From contig NZ_JAAVUY010000009.1 in the NCBI RefSeq assembly GCF_018449695.1, forward strand, positions 124,001 to 188,000: a DNA stretch of 64,000 nucleotides. Reading direction: 5' to 3'. The notes under the pieces were generated by a model. It worked only from the letters and a program-made list of their open reading frames with translations, ran no database searches and was not told the origin of the DNA. The stretch comes from Bradyrhizobium sp. dw_411 (GTDB taxonomy: Bacteria; Pseudomonadota; Alphaproteobacteria; Rhizobiales; Xanthobacteraceae). Made by a program: the position numbers and the translations under genes. Shown here one piece after another: positions 38,636-48,255 of the stretch. Positions within the stretch are counted from its first letter, which is position 1. Each line of letters starts with the position of its first letter.

Positions 38636-39232
38636 ATGGACGCCGTGGCAGGGATTGCGAGCGACGCACATGTTGCAACAGACATCTGTGATCCGATTCC
38701 CGTCGACACGACCGAAAGTCCCGACTTCGGATTTCTACCGAAAAGCCTGACCACGCAGTGCCGCAGCCTGATCGAGAGCTATCACGCGCTGCATGGCTAC
38801 GCCTGCCTGCCTGATATCCTCTGGAAATCCCGGCTTGGACCTTTCATCGAAACGCATGATGAGTTGCAGCAACTCCTGCGCAAGGCTTCCACCACCAGAA
38901 GCGCCAAGAAAGCCAATGAAGGCTTCGCAGGGATAGCGACCACGCTATTGTCGCTTGAGATATTGGCCAGCAGTTTCGCGGGCTGGAGCGCCATCTATCC
39001 GGAGGCCGGATCGAAAGCCCAGACCATTCTCCGGCGCAATAACCGCAGCTCCCAGATGCCCTTGATGGAATTCTATCTGTATCCGCCGAAATATCTGAGC
39101 TCGGCCGCTGTCGCGACGTTGATCCCGCCTCCGAGCCGTCAAGCCAGCGGGAAAAATACGCCTTACGTCGGCGAGAGGGCGCAGACCTTCGAGGGCGGTC
39201 CCGCGTTGGCCGCACCGGCATCGGCGATATGA
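38636..39232 (+). CDS. Hypothetical protein
   Basis: A 198-aa reading frame with codon use like neighbouring genes for most of its length. The centre is helical (LIESYHALHGYACLPDILWK, ETHDELQQLLRKASTTRSAK), followed by a hydrophobic segment (TTLLSLEILASSFAGWSAIY) that may be a membrane helix; the C-terminus is Pro/Ala-rich and disordered. No family was recognised. It precedes an orphan response regulator by 64 bp on the same strand and might be co-transcribed with it. Overlapping minus-strand frames look like shadows. Confidence 0.5.
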   Translation: MDAVAGIASDAHVATDICDPIPVDTTESPDFGFLPKSLTTQCRSLIESYHALHGYACLPDILWKSRLGPFIETHDELQQLLRKASTTRSAKKANEGFAGIATTLLSLEILASSFAGWSAIYPEAGSKAQTILRRNNRSSQMPLMEFYLYPPKYLSSAAVATLIPPPSRQASGKNTPYVGERAQTFEGGPALAAPASAI

Positions 39233-39296
39233 ACCTCGGCGCCTTCGTCCTGCCCGCAGCTGACACCGCGGACAATGAGCCGGCGCCTCTCCACCC

Positions 39297-40013
39297 ATGA
39301 GCAAATCGACTAACCTTGTGCTTCTGATCGACGATGAAGCCAAGATCAGGCGGTTTCTGCGTTCGGGTTTCGAATTACATGGCGGCTTTACGGTGCAGGA
39401 GGCTGAAAACGCGGCCGAAGGGTTACGCGCTGCGACCTTTAATGCACCGGATCTGATCATTCTGGATCTGGCGCTGCCCGACCGCCGCGGTTCGGAAGTT
39501 CTCGAACTGATTCGGTCATGGTCCAATGTCCCGATCATCGTGCTTTCAGTTGAATCGGACCAGGAACAAAAAGTCCGCCTGCTGGAGCTGGGGGCCGACG
39601 ACTATGTCGTCAAGCCGTTCGGCATCGCCGAACTGATCGCGCGCAGTCAGGCGGCGCTGCGGCGATATTTCAAGAGCGCCAGTGAAAATCCCGTGGTCAC
39701 GGCCGGCCCGCTGTCGATCGACCTCGTCAACCGGACGGTGCTGTTGAATAACGGCCAGATCAAATTGACCCGCAAACAGTACCGCCTGCTGCACGTGCTC
39801 GCGACCCATGTCGGCCTCGTGGTCACGCACGACAAGCTGCTCGAGGAAATCTGGAGCGGCAGTGTTCGGAAAAACATCCAGTACTTGCGAATTCTGGTTC
39901 GCGACCTCCGGCAGATCATTGAAGCCGATCCGGATCATCCGCGGCTGCTGGTCACCGAATCAGGCGTCGGCTATCGGCTTCAGTCGCGGTTCGAGGATGT
40001 GGCGGCGGGGTAG
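39297..40013 (+). CDS. Orphan KdpE-like response regulator
   Basis: A 238-aa OmpR/KdpE-family regulator. Receiver: DDE at 12-14, D57 (LIILDLALPD), K106 (VVKPFG). The winged helix contains KLTRKQYRLLHVLATHVGLV. By eye about three quarters of it matches the regulator at 55766, with one extra Gly at residue 30. In the recognition-wing segment it has ILVRDLRQIIEADP where the paralogue has ILVRKLRQKIETDP, so two lysines are lost. No kinase is adjacent. It lies just left of the tandem RND efflux operons, convergent with them, and could regulate them or answer to the kinase at 54031. Confidence 0.9.
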   Translation: MSKSTNLVLLIDDEAKIRRFLRSGFELHGGFTVQEAENAAEGLRAATFNAPDLIILDLALPDRRGSEVLELIRSWSNVPIIVLSVESDQEQKVRLLELGADDYVVKPFGIAELIARSQAALRRYFKSASENPVVTAGPLSIDLVNRTVLLNNGQIKLTRKQYRLLHVLATHVGLVVTHDKLLEEIWSGSVRKNIQYLRILVRDLRQIIEADPDHPRLLVTESGVGYRLQSRFEDVAAG

Positions 40014-40040
40014 AATAAATCTCCAAGGCATTTCTCGCTT

Positions 40041-40160
40041 CCATCCTTCGAGACGCCGCTTCGCGGCTCCTCAGGATGAGGTCCTCACAATCCCCTGGAT
40101 GAGATCCTCCCAACCCTCATGGTGAGGAGCGCGGCAACGCCGCGCGTCTCGAACCATCAG
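40041..40160. repeat. Palindromic repeat between convergent genes
   Basis: CATCCTTCGAGACGCCGC... (from ~40042) and ...GCGTCTCGAACCATCAGG (to ~40160) are inverted arms, and CTCAGGATGAGG/CCTCATGGTGAGG form a second inner pair. It is the same family as the inner element at 33949-34055. It separates the response regulator from the convergent efflux outer-membrane gene. Confidence 0.7.
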
Positions 40161-40178
40161 GCGCGTCAGCAATACAGC

Positions 40179-41750
40179 CTACTTCACATCCGCTGACACG
40201 ACCGCCGCGGGCGGATCGCCCATCGCGCATTGGCGCCAGTCGGGCACGGTGCAATTGGCCGGCCAGGCTCCGCCGAGCGCCATGAACAGAGCGGCGCTAT
40301 CAGAAAGCCGATTGGCTTCGGTTTGCACGCGAACCACCGCCGCCGTCAGATAGGTCTGCTGTGCGTTGAGCACCGCGAGCTGATTGACCTGGCCGGCGTT
40401 CAACTGCTGCTGGACAATGTCGAGGCTGGCCTTGGCGGTCACTTCGGCCCGCAACGCCGCCTTCAAGGCGCGCGCATCGGCCTGCAGGGCCCGCAACGCA
40501 TCCGCCACATTCTGGAATGCGGTGATGACGGTGGCGCGATATTGCGCCTCGGCCTGCTCGAGCGCGGCTTCGGCCGCCTTCTGCTTGTTATAGAGCGTGA
40601 AGCCGTCGAAGATCGGCGCGGTGACGCTCGCGCCCAAAGTGTAGAATCCGGCGCCGGGCACGAAGGCCTGCGCATAATTGGGCGCCGCCGATCCGCCATT
40701 GGCTGAAAGCGCGATATTCGGCAGCCGGGCCGCGATCGCCACACCGACCAGCGCACTTGCTGAATGCATGTTCGCCTCCGCCGCCCGCACATCGGGCCGC
40801 TGATCGACCAACTTGCTCGGCAGGCTGATCGGCAAATTAGTCGGTAATTTCAGATGTGCCAGATCGAACCGCTGCGAAATCTCGTCGGCGGCGAACTGCC
40901 CCGCCAGCGACGTCAAGAGATCGCGCTGCTGGGCCAACTGCTTTTCAAGCGGCGGCAGCAACTCTTCCGCCTGGGCCAATGCCGCATCCTGGGCCAGCAC
41001 ATCGGCCTGCGCGGCCTGGCCGAAATTTTGCTGACGCTTGAGGATATCGAGCAGATTACGTTCGATCGTGATGATGCGCTGGGTCGCGGCAATCTGTCCG
41101 CGCAGCGACGCTTCCTGGATCGCCGCCGTCACCACATTGCTGGTCAGCGTCAGATAAGCGGCCTCAAGCTGGAACAATTGCTGTTCGGTCGTCGCATCCA
41201 GATTCTCGACGGCGCGGACATTGGCGCCCCAGATATCCGGCACGAACGATACCGTGAGCTGGTTGGTCGCGAGCGAGAATTGGGTCTGCTGGGCCGGCAA
41301 GGGAACGGGCGGCACCTGCTGGGGGTTCGACACCAGAAATTGCTGGGCCGTGGTATTGCCGGTGACTTGCGGAAAGAACAATCCGCGCTGGGCCTGCGCG
41401 TTGTATTGCGCGACTTTGATGGCCGCCTCGGCGGCCTGCAGACCAGGATTGTGCTCGACCGATTGCCGCACCAGCGAATTAAGCAGCGGAGACTTGAACG
41501 CCGCCCACCAGCGCGCCGACACGTCAGCGCCGGTGACAAAGTGCTGGCCGGCAATTCGCGGCGTACCGCTTCCGGAATCCGGTGACGCCAGGTTTCCACG
41601 CACGTAGCCGTCGACCTCGGGAACGGGCGCCGGCTTGAAATTCGGCCCGACCGCACAACCTGAAACCGCCATCGACAGAACGGTCAGGACCGCCGTGCTG
41701 GCCAGGACACGGTGCTTGCGATGATTGGGACGCGGCTCGCGGCTAACCAT
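40179..41750 (-). CDS. RND efflux outer-membrane lipoprotein (NodT/CusC family)
   Basis: A 523-aa outer-membrane channel factor. A basic N-terminus and lipobox (LSMAVSGC, Cys32) give a lipid-anchored start, followed by CAVGPNFKPAPVPEVDGY, typical of the NodT/OprM-type family. Two OEP repeats follow (~70-270 and ~290-490), long coiled-coil helices that build the periplasmic tunnel. The ATG lies inside the end of the upstream pump gene (8-nt overlap). Third gene of operon adaptor-pump-channel, completing a tripartite exporter across both membranes. Confidence 0.93.
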   Translation of the reverse strand: MVSREPRPNHRKHRVLASTAVLTVLSMAVSGCAVGPNFKPAPVPEVDGYVRGNLASPDSGSGTPRIAGQHFVTGADVSARWWAAFKSPLLNSLVRQSVEHNPGLQAAEAAIKVAQYNAQAQRGLFFPQVTGNTTAQQFLVSNPQQVPPVPLPAQQTQFSLATNQLTVSFVPDIWGANVRAVENLDATTEQQLFQLEAAYLTLTSNVVTAAIQEASLRGQIAATQRIITIERNLLDILKRQQNFGQAAQADVLAQDAALAQAEELLPPLEKQLAQQRDLLTSLAGQFAADEISQRFDLAHLKLPTNLPISLPSKLVDQRPDVRAAEANMHSASALVGVAIAARLPNIALSANGGSAAPNYAQAFVPGAGFYTLGASVTAPIFDGFTLYNKQKAAEAALEQAEAQYRATVITAFQNVADALRALQADARALKAALRAEVTAKASLDIVQQQLNAGQVNQLAVLNAQQTYLTAAVVRVQTEANRLSDSAALFMALGGAWPANCTVPDWRQCAMGDPPAAVVSADVK

Positions 41751-44700
41751 CTGGATTGCCCTCGATGGCTACGTCGCCGGCAGGTTCGGTCGCGATGTCT
41801 TCCTTGTCCCTTGAGAGAAAGATCTTGCGGAGCGCCGGCGCCACGATGAGCAGCAGCAGCGGCCCGATGAACATGCCCCCGACGACAACGGTGGCCAGCG
41901 GACGCTGCACCTGGCTGCCGATACCGTGTGAAATCGCGGCCGGAAACAACCCAACGCCGGCCGACAGCGCTGTCATCAGCATCGGCCGCATCCGCTGCTC
42001 GGCGCCGTGGAATACGGCTTCGGCGATGCCCATGCCCTGCGCCCGAAGTTCGCGGAAATAAGTGATGTTGAGAATGCCGTCCATCACCGCGACCCCGAAC
42101 AGCGAGATGAAGCCGATCGCGGCCGAGACGCTGAAATCAAGCCCGGCGAAATAAAGCGCAATCAACCCGCCGCCGATCGCAAAGGGTATGCCGGCCACCG
42201 CAAGAAGGCTGTCACGCAACGAATTGAACAACCCATACAGCAGCACCAGGATCAAGAGCAGCGTGATCGGCACGACGATCAGCAGTCTCTGTTTGGCGGC
42301 CTGCAGGCTGTCGAATTCGCCGGCCCAGATGATCCGGTAGCCGTTGGGAAGCTTGATAGCCTTGGCGACGCGCTCCTGCGCCTCCGCGACAGTGCTGCCG
42401 AGGTCGCGGCCGCGGACGCTGAACTTGATCGGAATGAAGCGCTGGCTGCGCTCGCGGTAGATAAAGGAAGCGCCGGTATCGAGCGTGATATCCGCAAGCT
42501 CGCTGAGCGGGACGTACCCATTGGTGCCGGACGGCGTCTGATAGCCCACCTTGACGGTCTTGATGGCATCGATGCTGCTGCGGTATTTGGCATCGAGCCG
42601 CACCGCCAGATTGAACTGCCGGTCACCTTCCAGAACGGTCGTCGCGGTGGTGCCGCCGAGCGCGGCCTGAACGACGGTGTTGACGTCGCCGGTATTGAGA
42701 CCGTAGCGGGCGGCCTTCTCGCGATCGACCTTGATGTTGAGATTGGGCTGTCCCAGCAGGTGAAATATGCCGAGATCGGCGACGCCCTGGATCTTTGTCA
42801 TCTCGGCCATGACCTGGGTCGCGAGCTGTTCCAGCGTGTCGAGGTTCGGCCCGATGATCTTCACAGAGTTGGCGCCCTTTACGCCCGATAGCGCCTCTTC
42901 GACATTGTCCTGGATATATTGCGAGAAGTTGAACCCGATCCCGGGCATTTCCTCCTCGAATTCCTTCTGCAGCTCCTCGGTCAGTTTTTCCTTGGTGAGG
43001 TTGGCGGGCCATTCGTCGAACGGTTTTAGCGGCGCGAACAGCTCCACATTGGAGAATGGCGAGGCGTCGCTGCCATTGTCCGGCCGTCCATGCTGCGACA
43101 CCACCGTGATCACTTCGGGATGCCTGAGCAGAATCTCGCGCATTTTGCCGGTGACGGCCGTGCCGGCATCGAGCGACATCGTCGAGGGCATCGCGGCCCT
43201 GATCCAGAAATTCCCCTCTTCCAGCGCCGGCAGGAATTCGCTGCCGAGCCGCGACGCCGCCAATCCGCTTAAGCCCAGGAAGACGAGGCCGACAATGACC
43301 GCAATCTTGAGATTGCCGAGCGCCCAGCGTAGCACCGGCGTATAGCTCTTGCGCAACGCGCGCACGATGGTGGTTTCGGTTTCCTCGATGTGCTTGGGCA
43401 GCAACAGCGCAGCCAGCACCGGCGTCACCGTGAAGGTGGCCAGCAAGGCTCCGGCCAGCGCATAGCCGTAGGTCCGCGCCATCGGCCCGAAGATCTGGCC
43501 CTCGACCCCCTGCATCGTAAACAGCGGCACGAACGCCGTGACCGTGATCGCCGCGGTAAAGAACACGGCCTTGTCGACCTGCAGCGCGCTGACGAAGATG
43601 ATGCGCAGCCGCTCCGTCCAGCGCTGGCTCGAAGTAGTTGGGCCATGCACGGTGGTTGGATCGTCCCCCCAATAGCCTTCGGAAAGATGCTGGAGCAGGG
43701 TTTGGCGTTGCGCGGGCGTCGACTGGAAGTTCCGGTAGATGTTTTCCATCATGATCACGGCGGAATCGACGATGATGCCGAAATCGACCGCGCCGAGCGA
43801 CAGCAGATTGGCGTCCTCGCCCTGCAGCACCAGGATGATGATGGCGAAGAATAATGCGAACGGGATATTGGCGCTGACGATAATGGCGCTGCGCAGATCG
43901 CCCAGAAACACCCATTGAATGAAGAACACCAGCAGACAGCCGAAGATCAGATTGTGAATCACCGTATGCGTCGTCACCCCGACCAGCGTGCTGCGGTCGT
44001 AATAGGGAACGATCTTGACCCCGGCAGGCAGACTGCCGTCGGAATTGAGCTTGTCGACCTCAGTCTGGATCCGCGGAATGATGTCGTTGGTGTGCTGGGT
44101 TCGTCCCATCACCACGATCGCGGTGGAGACATCGTCGTCGTGATCCCTGCCCCCGATTCCGAGCCGCGGCACATAGCCGACGGAAACGCTGGCGACGTTC
44201 TTCACCTGGATCGGAAGCCCGTTCGACTGGCTCAGCACGATGTTTTCGATATCCCCGACCTTGTAGCCCTTGGTAACATCGTCGGCGCCGCCGCTGTCGA
44301 CCAGTCCGACGCCGCGGATATTGACCGATTGCTGCCCGATGGTGATCTCACGGCCGCCGACATTGATATTGGCGTTGCCGAGCGCGGCGATGAGTTGCGG
44401 GATCGTGACGTTATAGGCTTCCAGCTTTTGCAAATCGGCATCGACATTGAACTGCTTGGTGGTGCCGCCCCAGGCATTGATCTGCACCACGCCGGGGATC
44501 GTCAGGAACCGGCGGGCGACGATGTAATCCTGCACCGTGCGCAAATTGGTCAGACCGAAATGCGGAGGGCCGACAAGTTCGTAGCGGTAGATCTCTCCGA
44601 CCAGGCTGGATTGCTGAATCTGCGGAACCTGATTGCCCGGCAGGTTGACGTTCTGCTGCAGGCTGACCGCCGCCTGCGCGAGCGCGAAATAGTAATCGAC

Positions 44701-45000
44701 GCCATATTTGAAGGTCACGCGGACGAACGACAGGCCGTAGAAGGAAGTCGAGCGGATGTTGATGACGCCGGGCGTCGGATAAAGGCCGACCTCCATCGGA
44801 ATGGTATAATACTTCTCCATCTCCTCGGCAGACAGGCCGGCCGCCTGTGCGGTGATTTCCAGAATGACCGGCGCGGGATTGGGATAGGCTTCGATATTGA
44901 GCCGCGAAAACGCAACGATCCCGGCGGCGCAAAACACCACAAGACCGAGGACAATGATCGCACTGCGCGTCAGACCGAACTCGAGTAGAGACTTTATCAA
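41743..45000 (-). CDS. Heavy-metal-type RND efflux pump (CusA/CzcA family)
   Basis: A 1085-aa inner-membrane proton-driven transporter. One N-terminal helix (~12-32), two large periplasmic loops and 11 more helices are evident. The fourth helix carries D406, D412 and E419 in DFGIIVDSAVIMMEN, equivalent to the proton-relay residues of CzcA, which places it in the HME branch rather than the multidrug branch. GLSAEEMEKYYTIPME near residue 55 is also HME-like. The metal is not predictable from sequence alone. It is the central gene of the 46353-to-40179 operon. Confidence 0.93.
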   Translation of the reverse strand: MIKSLLEFGLTRSAIIVLGLVVFCAAGIVAFSRLNIEAYPNPAPVILEITAQAAGLSAEEMEKYYTIPMEVGLYPTPGVINIRSTSFYGLSFVRVTFKYGVDYYFALAQAAVSLQQNVNLPGNQVPQIQQSSLVGEIYRYELVGPPHFGLTNLRTVQDYIVARRFLTIPGVVQINAWGGTTKQFNVDADLQKLEAYNVTIPQLIAALGNANINVGGREITIGQQSVNIRGVGLVDSGGADDVTKGYKVGDIENIVLSQSNGLPIQVKNVASVSVGYVPRLGIGGRDHDDDVSTAIVVMGRTQHTNDIIPRIQTEVDKLNSDGSLPAGVKIVPYYDRSTLVGVTTHTVIHNLIFGCLLVFFIQWVFLGDLRSAIIVSANIPFALFFAIIILVLQGEDANLLSLGAVDFGIIVDSAVIMMENIYRNFQSTPAQRQTLLQHLSEGYWGDDPTTVHGPTTSSQRWTERLRIIFVSALQVDKAVFFTAAITVTAFVPLFTMQGVEGQIFGPMARTYGYALAGALLATFTVTPVLAALLLPKHIEETETTIVRALRKSYTPVLRWALGNLKIAVIVGLVFLGLSGLAASRLGSEFLPALEEGNFWIRAAMPSTMSLDAGTAVTGKMREILLRHPEVITVVSQHGRPDNGSDASPFSNVELFAPLKPFDEWPANLTKEKLTEELQKEFEEEMPGIGFNFSQYIQDNVEEALSGVKGANSVKIIGPNLDTLEQLATQVMAEMTKIQGVADLGIFHLLGQPNLNIKVDREKAARYGLNTGDVNTVVQAALGGTTATTVLEGDRQFNLAVRLDAKYRSSIDAIKTVKVGYQTPSGTNGYVPLSELADITLDTGASFIYRERSQRFIPIKFSVRGRDLGSTVAEAQERVAKAIKLPNGYRIIWAGEFDSLQAAKQRLLIVVPITLLLILVLLYGLFNSLRDSLLAVAGIPFAIGGGLIALYFAGLDFSVSAAIGFISLFGVAVMDGILNITYFRELRAQGMGIAEAVFHGAEQRMRPMLMTALSAGVGLFPAAISHGIGSQVQRPLATVVVGGMFIGPLLLLIVAPALRKIFLSRDKEDIATEPAGDVAIEGNPDG

Positions 45001-45072
45001 GTGCCCCCGCAGCGTATCTCTAGATTATCTTGGGATTGTGATGGGTTGTTGGGCTAACCGGCGCCGGGCTGG

Positions 45073-46353
45073 TCAACCGGCATCGCCCAGCAATAGCTTG
45101 TTGCTCAGAAACACCGCGCCATCGGTGACGACGGTTTCTCCAGCCGAAAGACCGTCGAGGATCTGATCCCAGCCACTCTGTTGCAAGCCGATCCTGACGG
45201 TCCGTTTGATGAAACGCCTGCTGTCGCTGGTGACCCACACGGTCATCGTGCCGTCGCCTTCCCTGACAACGCCCTCGGCAGGCACCGCGAGCGAACGCAT
45301 GGGGTCTCCGACGTTAATGACAAAACTGGCGAACATGCCCGATCGCAATTGATGCTGGGGATCGTCGATTTCGGAGCGGACCAGTTGCCGGTGGGTGTTC
45401 GGGTCGATCATCGACCCCACCGTCGTCACCCGCCCCCTGAAAACCGTGTCGGGATAGGCCGGCACCCGGACCTCGACGGCCTGACCGAGCTTGTAAGCCG
45501 GCGCATCGGTCTCGATGACATTGGCCAGCATCCACATCGTCGATAAATCTGCGACGGAATAGGGCGACGGCGTGCTGCCCGGCTGGGTCAGAAGCCCGGG
45601 AGCGGCATTGCGCGCCACAACCCGTCCGGCGATCGGGCTCGGGACCCGCAAGGTGGAATCGACCTTGCGCATATCGACGACCTGGTCGATCTCGGCATCG
45701 GTCTTGCCAAAGATGCGGACCGCATCGCGCGCGGCCTTGTAATTGCCTTCCGCGGTCTGCTGATCGGATGTCGATTGATCGACATCTTTTTGCGCGCTGC
45801 CGCCAGCCTTCAGCAGATTGGTCGCGCGCGCCAGCGCGCGCTTCTGCAGTTCGAGTACGCCGGCTGAAGCCAGCAAGGCCGATTCCGCCTGCAGCAGATC
45901 GGGGCTGTCGATCGTGAACAGGACATCGCCGGCCTTGACGTCGTCACCGATGTTGAAACTCGCCTTGAGGATTTTCCCGGCATATTGCGAGAACACCTGA
46001 ACCAGCAGATTTTCGTTGAAGTCGATCGTGCCGACCGCGGTCTTCAAGAGCGCGAAATCACGCGCGCCCACCGGGCCGATCTTGAGCGTGGAGGCCTGCT
46101 TCTCCGACAGATCGACGGTTTGCGTATCGCCGGCTTTGCCGGATCCGGAAAATTCACTTTCCGCGGCAGCGATTTTGTCTTTCGGTCCCGCCTGTCCATC
46201 GGCAAGCCCGATAAAGCTCCTGCCCCAGAACACCCCGGCGCCGACGATCACGATCACGGCGAGAACCACCGTACGAGAGCGTCTCGACAGGCTTCCGAAA
46301 GCATTCACGTTAATTACCCCGGCAATCGATGGCGACGCGAACAACGACACCAT
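45073..46353 (-). CDS. RND efflux periplasmic adaptor (membrane fusion protein)
   Basis: A 426-aa adaptor. A membrane anchor (~25-45; TVVLAVIVIVGAGVFW) is followed by the lipoyl/barrel-sandwich halves (YAGKILKASFNIGDDVKAGD, VPSPIAGRVVARNAAPG), an alpha-hairpin (~150-215) and the beta-barrel/MP domains. The family links the inner-membrane pump to the outer channel. No His- or Met-rich metal-binding tail is visible. The ATG at 46353 is used; a GTG about 14 codons later (VNAFGSLS) is an alternative with a more typical N-terminus. First gene of its operon. Confidence 0.9.
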   Translation of the reverse strand: MVSLFASPSIAGVINVNAFGSLSRRSRTVVLAVIVIVGAGVFWGRSFIGLADGQAGPKDKIAAAESEFSGSGKAGDTQTVDLSEKQASTLKIGPVGARDFALLKTAVGTIDFNENLLVQVFSQYAGKILKASFNIGDDVKAGDVLFTIDSPDLLQAESALLASAGVLELQKRALARATNLLKAGGSAQKDVDQSTSDQQTAEGNYKAARDAVRIFGKTDAEIDQVVDMRKVDSTLRVPSPIAGRVVARNAAPGLLTQPGSTPSPYSVADLSTMWMLANVIETDAPAYKLGQAVEVRVPAYPDTVFRGRVTTVGSMIDPNTHRQLVRSEIDDPQHQLRSGMFASFVINVGDPMRSLAVPAEGVVREGDGTMTVWVTSDSRRFIKRTVRIGLQQSGWDQILDGLSAGETVVTDGAVFLSNKLLLGDAG

Positions 46354-46800
46354 TCGTCTTCTGCGTCATTTTACGTTGCAGACTTTATGCCAGCACGCTT
46401 ACACGTGCCTTACACCGATCATCAATGCCTTGTCGCGCTGGTTTTTTTCGAAATTTTTTGAAGCGAAACAAATTGTACTCCGCTCATTCCGGGTGCATTT
46501 GTCGAAGAAAACAGCAATGCTATTTTTTATTTATTTAACCGCTGGTTTCACTTCGCAAACGGAAATTTTCGACAGCGCGAATACTTCTGGCAAATCTATT
46601 CGCGCTTCGAAAAGCGATCTTCGCGATCAATGCTGCGGAAAATATCTTTGGCCGGAAGCTTTATCAGTTACGGGAATGTGACATGGCTTCCGGGATCAGG
46701 CGGTGATCGTCTGATATGCGCAAATGCAAGGCCCGTGGAATTATTTCCGATTGTTCTCGTTCTTTCGAACGGATCAGACCACGCATCGTCCAAACGATGC
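46354..46800. promoter_or_regulatory. A/T-rich intergenic region upstream of efflux operon 1
   Basis: A 447-bp gap without a convincing gene. The part 46440-46560 is strongly A/T-rich for this genome (TTTTTTTCGAAATTTTTTGA; CTATTTTTTATTTATTTAAC). It must hold the promoter for the leftward adaptor-pump-channel operon and the end of operon 2. No operator could be identified. Confidence 0.4.
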
Positions 46801-48228
46801 TTATTGGCCCGACGGCGTGCGCACGCCATGCCAGGCATCGCGCACCTGATGATAGTGAAGCTCGGGCAGATAATCCGGCGTATTGAGATTGAGGACATGA
46901 ACGTCGAGCCGGCCGACGGCGCTCAGCAGCGTGTAGGACGCAATCACCCGGTCACGCTGGCTTTGAATGAGCCTCATGCGCGCGTTGGTCAGGTCCTGCT
47001 GCGCGTTGAGCACATCGATCGTGGTGCGCTGTCCGCCGGCGGCTTCACGCCGAACGCCCTGCAGCGCGATGCCAGCCGCGCGCATTTCGGACTCGGCCGC
47101 GGTGAGCGCAACCTTGGTGCCTTCATTGCTCACCCAGGCACTGGCGACCGCGGTTCGCGTCTGGTTTCTGATCTGCTCGAGCACCAGACGGCTCTGTGAG
47201 GACAATTCCTTAGCTTGCCGGATTTGCGACGGCGCCGCGCCACCGTCGTAAATCGGCACGTTGAGCTGGCCTATCACCGAGGCCTGATCGGTGGCGGATG
47301 TGCTCAGCGTCGGATCAGATTGAATCTGACGGCTGACGCTGCCCTGAACCGACAGGGTCGGCAGCAGACTGCTTTCCGCCACGCTGATGGTAGTCGTCGC
47401 GACATCGACGTCGAAGGTGGCGCCAAGCACGGCAGGATTCTCGTGGTTCGCCGTATCGATCGACGATGCCAGCGCATTCGGCGACAGGTTATCGACCGTC
47501 GAGGCCGCGATCAGTTGCGACGGCGGTTGGCCAATAACCTGCGCGTAAGTCTCCTTGCTGATCGCCAACGCCACTTCCGCCGCGTTGAGATCGGCCAATC
47601 CCCGGCTCAACCGCGACTCCGCCTGCGCAGTGTCTGTCGGCGTCACGTCGCCGGCATCCAGACGGCGCTTTGTGGTGGCCTGGATTTCGCGCAGCACCGT
47701 CACATTGGTGCGCTGCGCTTCGACCTGCGCCTGATTGGCGAGCACGTTCATATAGGCCGTCACGGCATCGAGCAGGACACCCTGACCGACATTGCGCAGC
47801 GCTTCCCGCCCCGACTTGACCTGAAATTCGGCGACGCGAACGCTGTTGGCGGTCTTGTTGCCATTGTACAGGATCTGGCTCACCGTCACCCCGATGGTCC
47901 AGGGACGCAGCGTGGCGCTCTGCACAGTATTGTCCGGCAGCAGGTTGCGAACCGCCTGCAGCCCTGCGCTCAGGCTCGCCACAATCTGCGGCCGATAGCC
48001 CGCCAGGGCCTGCGGCACATTTTCGTCGGTTCCGCGCTGCCGCGCCCGCTCCGCATTGAGCTGCGGATTGGTCTGATAGGCTTTTACGAGCGCTTCCGGC
48101 AGGGTTTCCGCCGCCGCCAGGTCGATCATCACCAGATTGGCGATCGCGACAACGCACGGCACCAGCCACGCGCGATGGAACCCCCTTTCGGGGGACCTCG
48201 CAGCGCATCTGATAACGGCCTCACTCAC
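46801..48228 (-). CDS. TolC-family outer-membrane efflux channel
   Basis: A 475-aa TolC-type channel with signal peptide (AWLVPCVVAIANLVMIDLAA, cleaved near AAAET) and two OEP repeats; TLPEALVKAYQTNPQLNAER is the usual TolC opening and GQRTTIDVLNAQQDLTNARM the usual second-repeat motif. Unlike the channel of the other operon it has no lipobox. No ATG fits; a GTG at 48228 preceded by GAGGTGGG is chosen over a TTG four codons upstream. It lies 27 bp behind the second pump and closes efflux operon 2. Confidence 0.9.
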   Translation of the reverse strand: MSEAVIRCAARSPERGFHRAWLVPCVVAIANLVMIDLAAAETLPEALVKAYQTNPQLNAERARQRGTDENVPQALAGYRPQIVASLSAGLQAVRNLLPDNTVQSATLRPWTIGVTVSQILYNGNKTANSVRVAEFQVKSGREALRNVGQGVLLDAVTAYMNVLANQAQVEAQRTNVTVLREIQATTKRRLDAGDVTPTDTAQAESRLSRGLADLNAAEVALAISKETYAQVIGQPPSQLIAASTVDNLSPNALASSIDTANHENPAVLGATFDVDVATTTISVAESSLLPTLSVQGSVSRQIQSDPTLSTSATDQASVIGQLNVPIYDGGAAPSQIRQAKELSSQSRLVLEQIRNQTRTAVASAWVSNEGTKVALTAAESEMRAAGIALQGVRREAAGGQRTTIDVLNAQQDLTNARMRLIQSQRDRVIASYTLLSAVGRLDVHVLNLNTPDYLPELHYHQVRDAWHGVRTPSGQ

Positions 48229-48255
48229 AACCCACCTCAACGGTTACAATCGTTT

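Noticed and set aside
38945..39538. Leftward frame overlapping the unknown gene at 38636 and the response regulator
   Set aside because: It runs into the coding sequence of a certain response regulator on the other strand and has shadow-like composition.
40179..45000. Assignment of the pump to copper/silver (Cus)
   Set aside because: The HME proton-relay residues are clear, but the metal-coordinating methionines of CusA could not be identified by eye, so no metal was named.
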